Below are positions 1 through 5,991 of a DNA stretch of 7,417 nucleotides, piece by piece; position 1 is the first letter of the stretch, and each line of letters opens with the position of its first letter. The notes below the pieces were generated by a model. That model was not told where the DNA came from. It was given only the letters and a program-made list of their open reading frames with translations, and searched no databases. Both the position numbers and the translations under genes were made by a program. The stretch is taken from positions 1 to 7,417 of the forward strand of contig JAGCZE010000167.1 of the NCBI GenBank assembly GCA_017960415.1, written 5' to 3'. The DNA comes from Lachnospiraceae bacterium. GTDB lineage: Bacteria > Bacillota_A > Clostridia > Lachnospirales > Lachnospiraceae.

Positions 1-34
1 TGATTTTATTAATCCTTCCCCCTTGAGGGAAAGG
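1..34. repeat. Short copy of palindromic intergenic repeat
   Basis: The first 21 bases match 43-63 at 19 of 21 positions, so the region is a direct repeat with a 42-bp period. Bases 14-34 form an imperfect hairpin (CCTTCCCCC, loop, GGGAAAGG). This copy carries only the first hairpin; the second hairpin and the GGATGAGGTG end seen in the next copy are absent. The window begins inside the repeat, so its left boundary and the preceding gene are not visible. Confidence 0.6.
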
Positions 35-42
35 CAAAAGAT

Positions 43-101
43 TGACTTTATTAAGCCTTCCCCGTGAGGGGAAGGTGGCTGCGTAGCAGCCGGATGAGGT
101 G
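43..101. repeat. Palindromic two-hairpin intergenic repeat (gut Clostridia type)
   Basis: Hairpin 1 is CCTTCCCC (56-63), loop GTGA, GGGGAAGG (68-75), a perfect 8-bp stem. Hairpin 2 is GGCTGC (77-82), loop GTA, GCAGCC (86-91), a perfect 6-bp stem. GGATGAGGTG (92-101) follows. From memory, this 'GGGGAAGGTGGC...GCCGGATGAGGTG' pattern is a dispersed non-coding repeat common in gut Clostridia genomes. It resembles REP or MITE elements, with no transposase here. It ends 28 bases before the dnaE start, so it sits in the dnaE leader or promoter region and could form RNA structure there. No convincing promoter is visible in 1-129. Confidence 0.75.
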
Positions 102-129
102 TCATTACGATTCACGGGGAAAGCAAAAC

Positions 130-3100
130 ATGGCGTTTACACATTTGCACGTTCATACAGGCTACAGTCTGCTTGACGGGTCAGGAAAGATACCCGAGAT
201 GGTTGCGAGAGCGAAGGAACTCGGAATGGATTCCCTTGCCATCACAGACCACGGCGCGATGTACGGTGCCATCGAGTTCTACAAGGCCTGCAAAAAAGAG
301 GGCATAAGGCCTATCATCGGATGTGAGGTATATGTTGCTCCGGGCAAGTGTACCGACAAGGAAAAAACGGTATCTGACGAGCGCTACAGGCACATGGTGC
401 TGCTGGCGGAGAACAACGAAGGCTACCGTAATCTGATAAAGATCGTTTCAAGAGGTTTCACAGAGGGCTTTTATTATAAACCCAGGGTTGATGATGATAT
501 CCTGGCAAAATACCACAAAGGAATAATTGCCCTTTCGGCCTGTCTGGCCGGTGAAATACCGCATTTTCTCGTACAGGGGCGTTACGATGACGCCCTTGAT
601 TCGGCGCGTAAATATCTGGATATCTTCGGTGAGGGCAATTTCTTTCTGGAACTGCAGGATCACGGTATCGCAGAGCAGGGGATCGCTGCTCAGGGCTTGA
701 TCAGGCTGCACAACGAAACCGGTATACCTTTGGTAGTTACGAATGACATTCATTACACCTATGCCGATGATGCCGAGGCTCATGACATCCTGCTGTGCAT
801 CCAGACCCAGAAAAAGGTCAGCGATGAGGACAGGATGCGTTATGAGGGCGGTCAGTATTATCTGAAATCCGAAGAGGAAATGCGGACACTTTTTCCTGCC
901 TTTCCGGAAGCATATGATAACACCCAGAAGATCGCCGAAAGGTGCAATGTTGAATTTGAATTTAACAAATATAAGCTTCCACACTTCGATGTGCCCGAAG
1001 GATACACCTCTCTCACGTATCTTGAGAAACTCTGCAAAGACGGCGTGGAAGAGCGTTACGGCGATTCTAACGGTGTAGTATCGGATGAAATTAAATCAAG
1101 ATTAAAGTATGAGCTAGATACAATTTCGCAGATGGGATTTGTGGATTATTTCCTGATCGTCTGGGACTTCATTCACTATGCAAAGAGTCATGATATTCCG
1201 GTCGGTCCGGGTCGGGGAAGTGCGGCAGGCAGTATCGTCGCCTATGCTCTCAAGATCACGGACATCGATCCGATTCCCTACACTCTCGTATTTGAACGAT
1301 TCCTGAATCCGGAACGTGTTACGATGCCGGATATCGATATAGATTTTTGCTACGAACGCCGGCCTGAGGTCATTGACTATGTCAATCGCAAATACGGCAG
1401 CGACCATGTGGTCCAGATCGTTACCTTCGGTACCCTTCAGGCGAGGGGCGTGATCAGGGATGTGGGAAGGGCGCTTGACTTCAGTTATGCCCAGACAGAC
1501 AGGATCGCCAAGATGGTTCCGATGGAACTCGGAATGACGCTTGATAAAGCACTCGAATCCAATCCCGACTTAAGAGCCGCATATGAAGGCGGAAGCGATA
1601 TTCATTATCTGATAGAAATGTCAAAGCGTCTCGAGGGTCTGCCGAGACATACCTCGAAGCATGCTGCGGGTGTCGTTATTGCACCGGCACCTGTTGATGA
1701 ATTCGTACCTCTGTCTCGTTCGGCCGACGATTATATCACAACCCAGTACACCATGACCACCATCGAGGAGCTGGGACTTCTGAAAATGGATTTCCTGGGC
1801 CTGCGTACACTTACGGTCATTGACAATACCGCAAAGGCGGTCAGGGCATCGGGAAAGGATCCGGATTTTGATATTAAGAAGATCGATTATACAGACAAGA
1901 AGGTTTATGAGCTGATAGCCTCGGGGCAGACTTCCGGCATATTCCAGCTTGAATCCGCAGGAATGACGGGGTTCATGAAGGAACTCAAGCCTTCCAAAAT
2001 AGAGGATATCATTGCCGGTATCGCATTGTACCGTCCCGGACCGATGGATTTTATCCCGAAATACCTGAAGGGCAAGCAGGCTTCCGACTCGGTTACCTAT
2101 GAATGCGAAGAATTACGTCCTATCCTAGAGCCGACCTACGGCTGTATAGTCTACCAGGAACAGGTAATGCAGATCGTACGTGATCTGGCGGGATACAGCT
2201 TCGGCAGGAGCGACCTCGTAAGACGTGCGATGTCCAAGAAAAAAGCTGATGTCATGGCCCGCGAGAGGCAGAATTTCGTCTTCGGTAATGAAGAAGAGCA
2301 TGTTCCGGGCTGTGTTTCCAAAGGTATATCGCCCGAAGTCGCAAATGCCATATTCGATGAGATGACGGACTTCGCGAAATATGCGTTCAACAAGGCCCAT
2401 GCGGCATGCTACGCCGTAGTGGGATACCAGACCGCATATCTGAAGGCTTATTACCCGGTTGAATTCATGGCGGCGCTGATGACGTCCGTTATAGAAAATT
2501 CGGGCAAAGTGGCGCAGTACATACATAAATGCCGGCAGATGGGGATATCACTGATACCTCCCGATGTCAACGCCGGAGGAGCCGCATTCTCGGCGGCAGG
2601 CAACAGCATACGTTATTCGCTGAGTGCGATCAAGGGTGTCGGAAATGCCGTAGTTTCCGAGATTGAGGCAGAACGATCGCAGAACGGCATGTTCAAGGGA
2701 CTGAAGGATTTCATTGTGCGCATGACACCAAGAGGCGTCAATAAGAGGGTCGTTGAGAGCCTGATCAAGGCAGGTGCTTTCGATTCGCTTCCGGGCTCGC
2801 GCAGACAGAAGATCCTGGTTCATGCTTCGCTGATAGATTTTGCGGCAAAAGAACGCAAGGATTCGGTAGAGGGACAGATCAGTCTGTTCGATATGCCGAT
2901 GCAGGGAGCCGAACCCCTGCAGGACGAATCATTTCCGAATGTCCCTGATTTCAGGCAGGAAGATATACTGGCTTACGAAAAGGAAGTTCTGGGTATTTAT
3001 ATCAGCGGTCATCCGCTGGATGCCTACAGCATGATCCTTGACAAGAATGTAACCGCAACCTCTGCGGATTTTGCAGCGGAAGAAGGCAACGATGACGAAC

Positions 3101-3669
3101 CGTCAATGCAGCTGCAGGGCGCCCCTGAGGAAGAAAGCAAACTTAAAGACAAGGAAACCGTAGTGGTGGGTGGCATTATCGTCGATAAGACCCTGAAGAC
3201 CACTTCATCCAATTCCGTCATGGCATTTATTACGATAGAGGATATGTACGGAACACTCGAAGTGCTTGTATTTCCGAAGGATTTTGACCGCCACAGGGGT
3301 GATTTCGAAAATGACAGGAAGGTCCTGATCCGCGGAAGGGTGAGCCTGGACGAGGACAGAGGCTCAAAACTGCTGTTTTCCGAGATGACCGATCTTGACA
3401 GCGTACCGCTCAAGCTGTGGGTCAAGGTGCCCGATGAGGAGTATTTTAAGGCCAAAGAACAGGATCTGCTGGTGACCATCAGCGAGTATGACGGAACCTG
3501 TCCGGTAGTCATCTATACCGAAAATGACAAGAAATGCAGGGTGCTGCCCGATTCTAAGACAACCGATGCCGGCAGCGGCGAACTGATCGGCAGATTAAAG
3601 GACATTTTCGGAGAGGAAAATATCAAGATAACTGCAAGTACCGTAAAATGGGAGAACAGGCGGTATTGA
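130..3669 (+). CDS. dnaE: DNA polymerase III subunit alpha (DnaE)
   Basis: Replicative DNA polymerase catalytic subunit of 1179 residues, acting at the fork. Domains in order: PHP domain (about 3-230) with HLHVHT (5-10), TDHG (39-42), Glu66, His88, Cys138 and NDIHY (205-209); polymerase core with GPGRGSAAGS (359-368), PDIDIDF (400-406; Asp401 and Asp403 catalytic), MDFLGLRTL (third catalytic Asp554), YRPGPM (634-639) and FAKYAFNKAHAA (748-759); helix-hairpin-helix around GVGNA (from 836); a beta-clamp-binding motif QISLF (916-920); an acidic linker (about 978-1008); and an OB fold (about 1010-1085). Length and order fit Firmicute/Thermus-type DnaE. An in-frame GTG at 64 lies inside the upstream repeat and would add repeat-encoded residues. 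The ATG at 130, preceded by GGGGA (116-120), starts the protein where relatives start. The fused pfk gene follows 45 bases later with no terminator, so they are probably cotranscribed. Confidence 0.97.
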   Translation: MAFTHLHVHTGYSLLDGSGKIPEMVARAKELGMDSLAITDHGAMYGAIEFYKACKKEGIRPIIGCEVYVAPGKCTDKEKTVSDERYRHMVLLAENNEGYRNLIKIVSRGFTEGFYYKPRVDDDILAKYHKGIIALSACLAGEIPHFLVQGRYDDALDSARKYLDIFGEGNFFLELQDHGIAEQGIAAQGLIRLHNETGIPLVVTNDIHYTYADDAEAHDILLCIQTQKKVSDEDRMRYEGGQYYLKSEEEMRTLFPAFPEAYDNTQKIAERCNVEFEFNKYKLPHFDVPEGYTSLTYLEKLCKDGVEERYGDSNGVVSDEIKSRLKYELDTISQMGFVDYFLIVWDFIHYAKSHDIPVGPGRGSAAGSIVAYALKITDIDPIPYTLVFERFLNPERVTMPDIDIDFCYERRPEVIDYVNRKYGSDHVVQIVTFGTLQARGVIRDVGRALDFSYAQTDRIAKMVPMELGMTLDKALESNPDLRAAYEGGSDIHYLIEMSKRLEGLPRHTSKHAAGVVIAPAPVDEFVPLSRSADDYITTQYTMTTIEELGLLKMDFLGLRTLTVIDNTAKAVRASGKDPDFDIKKIDYTDKKVYELIASGQTSGIFQLESAGMTGFMKELKPSKIEDIIAGIALYRPGPMDFIPKYLKGKQASDSVTYECEELRPILEPTYGCIVYQEQVMQIVRDLAGYSFGRSDLVRRAMSKKKADVMARERQNFVFGNEEEHVPGCVSKGISPEVANAIFDEMTDFAKYAFNKAHAACYAVVGYQTAYLKAYYPVEFMAALMTSVIENSGKVAQYIHKCRQMGISLIPPDVNAGGAAFSAAGNSIRYSLSAIKGVGNAVVSEIEAERSQNGMFKGLKDFIVRMTPRGVNKRVVESLIKAGAFDSLPGSRRQKILVHASLIDFAAKERKDSVEGQISLFDMPMQGAEPLQDESFPNVPDFRQEDILAYEKEVLGIYISGHPLDAYSMILDKNVTATSADFAAEEGNDDEPSMQLQGAPEEESKLKDKETVVVGGIIVDKTLKTTSSNSVMAFITIEDMYGTLEVLVFPKDFDRHRGDFENDRKVLIRGRVSLDEDRGSKLLFSEMTDLDSVPLKLWVKVPDEEYFKAKEQDLLVTISEYDGTCPVVIYTENDKKCRVLPDSKTTDAGSGELIGRLKDIFGEENIKITASTVKWENRRY

Positions 3670-3702
3670 ACATATTAACGAGCAGATAAAAATATTTACA
3701 TC

Positions 3703-3707
3703 GGAGG
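3703..3707 (+). promoter_or_regulatory. Ribosome binding site deciding the pfk start
   Basis: GGAGG ends 7 bases before the ATG at 3715, an ideal spacing. An in-frame ATG at 3709 is only 1 base from it and is too close to be used. The start is therefore placed at 3715. Confidence 0.85.
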
Positions 3708-3714
3708 AATGTGT

Positions 3715-5814
3715 ATGGCAGCTTCAAAAACCAAAGCAACAGGTGAAAAGACCCAAACCAAGGCTACACGGGAAGTTAAGACCAAAGCAGTAAAGGATGT
3801 AAAAGAAAAAGAGAAGAGGCCCGCAGTCAGGAAGATCGGTGTCCTGACAAGCGGCGGTGACGCGCCCGGCATGAACGCCGCGATCCGTGCGGTCGTTCGT
3901 ACAGCCATTGCCGACGGCATGGAGGTTGTAGGCATCCGGAGAGGCTTTTCGGGCCTGATCGACGAAGATTTCGTGAAGCTTGATTCGCGAAGCGTTGCGG
4001 ATACCATACAGAAGGGCGGTACTTTCCTGTTTACGGCAAGATGTCCCGAGATGATCACGAAGGAAGGCCAGGATATCGCGGCCGAGAACTGCCGGAAGAA
4101 CGGCATCGAAGCACTTGTAGTCATAGGAGGAGACGGTTCCTTCAGAGGCTGTCAGTCCCTTGCCGACAGAGGCATCAATGTTGTCGGTGTTCCCGGAACC
4201 ATCGACCTCGATATTGCCTGCACCGAGTATACGATAGGTTTTGATACGGCGGTCAATACTGCGATGACTGCTATTGACAACATCCGCGATACCTCGACAT
4301 CCCAGGAGCGCTGCTCGATCATTGAGGTTATGGGCCGTCACGCGGGATATATCGCGCTCTGGTGCGGTCTTGCCAACGGCGCCGAGGCGGTTTTGACAAC
4401 CGAGCTCTACAACTATGAGGAGCAGAAGCTCATTAGTGATATCCAGACGAAGAGAAAGTCCGGACGTAAGCATTATATCATCGTAAATGCGGAAGGTATC
4501 GGCGATTCCGAGGGGATGGCCAGACGTATAGAGTACGCTACGGGAATGCCCTGTACCGCAACGATCCTGGGTTATCTGCAGAGAGGCGGCAGCCCTACAT
4601 GTAAGGACAGGGTATTTGCCTCGGCAATGGGAGCCAAGGCCGTAGAGATCCTTTGCAACGGCGGTTCGAAGCGTGTTGTGGCATACAAGAACGGTGAATT
4701 CGTTGATTTCGACATGGATGAGGCTCTCGCAATGCAGAAGAGCCTGGATCCGTTCCTCGTAGATATGCTCGGCAGACTGACCCGTAAGGGTGAAGGACGT
4801 ATACTGCAGAAGGAAGGCATGCTGCCGACAGTCGAGGAATCCCAGGGCAAGAAGACGATCGGCGTATTGACCAGCGGCGATGACGCACCCGGCATGAACG
4901 CGGCTATACGTGCGGTAGTAAGGACCGCGATCGGATTTAACATGAAGGTGATCGGCTTCAGAAGAGGATTTGCGGGCCTGATCGAAAATGATTATAAAGA
5001 AATGACCAACTCCACAATGTCCGAGACGGTACAGAAGGGCGGAACGCTGCTTCTGGCTGCGAACAGCCCGGATTTCAGGACTGAGGAGGGCCTGCAAAAA
5101 GCTGTAGATAATATCAAGGCGCTGAAACTTGACGCACTGATCGTGATCGGCGGCGACGGCACGATGCGCGGCGGTGCGGATCTGATCGCACGCGGGATCA
5201 ATGTGATCGGCATACCCGCAACAGTTGACCTCGAGGTTGCGTGCACCGAATATACGATCGGCTTCGATACCGCGATCAACACTGCAATGAGCGCGATAGA
5301 TAAAGTCAGGGATACATCGGCATCCCATGAGAGATGTTCGATCATCGAAGTTGCCGGAATGAAATCGGGCCACAACGCGCTCTGGTGCGGTATCGCGACG
5401 GGAGCCGAAGAGATCCTGACCAAGGATTATTATGACTGGGACCAGCAGCGTATCATCAGCGAGATCATCAGTAAGAAGAAGATCGGCAAGCGCCTGCATC
5501 TGATCGTCAATGCACACAGTGTCGGCAAATCAAGCTCATTGGCGAAGAACATTGATTTTGCAACCGGCCTCGAGACGAGAGCGACGATCCTCGGCCTGAT
5601 CCAGAACGGCGGAAGGCCTACCTGCCAGGACCGTGTATATGCATCGGCAATGGGCGGCAAGGCTGTAGACCTCATCAATTCCGGAGCTCATGACAGGATC
5701 GTGGCCTATATCAACGGCGAATTTACCGACGTTGGATTCGAGGAAGCTCTCGCAATGGAGAAGAAGCCGAACCAGTTCATGTATGAAATGTCGAAGAAGC
5801 TTGCAAGAAGTTGA
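3715..5814 (+). CDS. pfkA: Tandem-duplicated (fused) ATP-dependent 6-phosphofructokinase
   Basis: Phosphorylates fructose 6-phosphate to fructose 1,6-bisphosphate with ATP, the committed step of cytoplasmic glycolysis. It has 699 residues, about twice the usual 320. Layout: a Lys/Thr-rich extension (1-39), PFK domain 1 (40-355), a linker (about 356-380), PFK domain 2 (381-696). Domain 1 has LTSGGDAPGMN (from 44), Arg109, GGDGS (138-142), PGTIDLD (160-166; catalytic base Asp164), Arg199, MGR (206-208), Glu260 and QRGG (289-292), but Thr281 and Tyr287 where bacterial PFKs have Arg243 and His249. Domain 2 keeps GGDGT (479-483), Asp505, Arg540 and Arg622 but has Asp389, Asn450, Glu507, Ala547, Met549, His601, Leu628 and Asn631 at positions normally Gly11, Arg72, Asp129, Met169, Arg171, Glu222, His249 and Arg252. 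Gly141 and Gly161 mark the ATP-using rather than pyrophosphate-using type. Family membership is certain; one working site per chain is inference. The place after dnaE matches the usual Firmicute pfkA locus. Confidence 0.95.
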   Translation: MAASKTKATGEKTQTKATREVKTKAVKDVKEKEKRPAVRKIGVLTSGGDAPGMNAAIRAVVRTAIADGMEVVGIRRGFSGLIDEDFVKLDSRSVADTIQKGGTFLFTARCPEMITKEGQDIAAENCRKNGIEALVVIGGDGSFRGCQSLADRGINVVGVPGTIDLDIACTEYTIGFDTAVNTAMTAIDNIRDTSTSQERCSIIEVMGRHAGYIALWCGLANGAEAVLTTELYNYEEQKLISDIQTKRKSGRKHYIIVNAEGIGDSEGMARRIEYATGMPCTATILGYLQRGGSPTCKDRVFASAMGAKAVEILCNGGSKRVVAYKNGEFVDFDMDEALAMQKSLDPFLVDMLGRLTRKGEGRILQKEGMLPTVEESQGKKTIGVLTSGDDAPGMNAAIRAVVRTAIGFNMKVIGFRRGFAGLIENDYKEMTNSTMSETVQKGGTLLLAANSPDFRTEEGLQKAVDNIKALKLDALIVIGGDGTMRGGADLIARGINVIGIPATVDLEVACTEYTIGFDTAINTAMSAIDKVRDTSASHERCSIIEVAGMKSGHNALWCGIATGAEEILTKDYYDWDQQRIISEIISKKKIGKRLHLIVNAHSVGKSSSLAKNIDFATGLETRATILGLIQNGGRPTCQDRVYASAMGGKAVDLINSGAHDRIVAYINGEFTDVGFEEALAMEKKPNQFMYEMSKKLARS
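3835..5802 (+). repeat. Intragenic tandem duplication, period 1023 bp
   Basis: Codons 41-355 (3835-4779) and 382-696 (4858-5802) of the fused PFK are two copies of one unit at a constant offset of 341 codons. By hand alignment there are no gaps and about 175 of 315 residues are identical (about 56%). Synonymous positions are well diverged, so this is an old duplication rather than an assembly artefact. The best conserved blocks are DAPGMNAAIRAVVRTAI and ACTEYTIGFDTA; the least conserved lie around the sugar-phosphate pocket. Confidence 0.95.
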
Positions 5815-5844
5815 CAGAATTCAGAGATGATCTTGCCTGCGGCG

Positions 5845-5871
5845 AACTGACCGGGGCAGCAGCCGGTAGTT
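5845..5871. other. Small hairpin after the pfk stop codon
   Basis: AACT (5845-5848), one bulged G, ACCGG (5850-5854), an 8-base loop, then CCGGT (5863-5867) and AGTT (5868-5871) give nine pairs with one bulge. Adenines rather than thymines follow on the plus strand, so it is not a classical terminator. It may be a 3'-end stabilising stem or chance. The rest of 5815-5891 shows nothing else. Confidence 0.3.
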
Positions 5872-5891
5872 AAAAAGCAATATAAATAAAT

Positions 5892-5944
5892 ACACCCGCA
5901 AGCGGGTTCTGTACATTCGTGCAGATCGTTTGCGGGTGTTTTTT
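5892..5944. terminator. Rho-independent terminator, probably bidirectional
   Basis: The outer stem ACACCCGCAA (5892-5901) pairs with TTGCGGGTGT (5930-5939), 10 bp, followed by a run of six T (5939-5944). An inner stem CTGTAC (5909-5914) / GTGCAG (5919-5924) with loop ATTC caps it, separated by an internal loop. For the plus strand this ends the dnaE-pfk unit. On the minus strand the stem is followed by TATTTATTTATATT, a weaker T-rich tail that could stop the convergent DUF4349 gene. The left arm can alternatively pair with CGGGT at 5903-5907 as a short local hairpin. Confidence 0.85.
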
Positions 5945-5991
5945 CAGCCTTGTTTCTTTAACTCAGCTTCTTTTTTGCTATCAATTCAGCC
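5944..5991 (-). pseudogene. Relict coding extension of the DUF4349 lipoprotein tail
   Basis: Directly beyond the TAA stop (5992-5994) of the minus-strand gene, the same reading frame meets a TGA (5986-5988) and then reads SKKEAELKKQG followed by TGA at 5944-5946. This matches the Lys/Glu/Ala/Gln repeat style of the protein's tail. Shifted by one base, 5990-5982 reads A-E-L, again the repeat motif. The stretch looks like former coding repeat cut off by a small insertion or deletion near the present stop. The ancestral stop would abut the terminator T-run. Function is not expected unless the stop is a sequence error. Confidence 0.5.

Noticed and set aside
42..70. TTGACT at 42-47 as a -35 box for dnaE
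   Set aside because: No -10-like hexamer lies 16-18 bases downstream; that region is the GC-rich repeat hairpin.
64..129. Upstream in-frame GTG start for dnaE
   Set aside because: It lies in the loop of the palindromic repeat and would add 22 residues, the first part of them repeat-encoded; DnaE relatives begin at the HLHVHT motif, matching the ATG at 130.
448..984. 178-codon minus-strand frame inside dnaE, and similar shorter ones across dnaE
   Set aside because: All are antisense to conserved DnaE domains, with no ribosome binding sites or recognisable products.
3709..3714. ATG at 3709 as pfk start
   Set aside because: It is one base from the GGAGG ribosome binding site; the ATG at 3715 has correct spacing.
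3670..3714. Terminator or promoter between dnaE and pfk
   Set aside because: The 45 bases contain no stem followed by T-run and no clear -35/-10 pair.
3724..5517. 597-codon open frame on the minus strand across the pfk gene
   Set aside because: It lies wholly antisense to a certain PFK coding region, its product has no recognisable motifs, and its length follows from the codon bias and duplication of the sense gene.
3715..5814. Pyrophosphate-dependent PFK (Pfp) instead of ATP-dependent
   Set aside because: Both halves carry GGDG with Gly at the position that is Asp in pyrophosphate enzymes, and lack the Lys of their PKTID motif.
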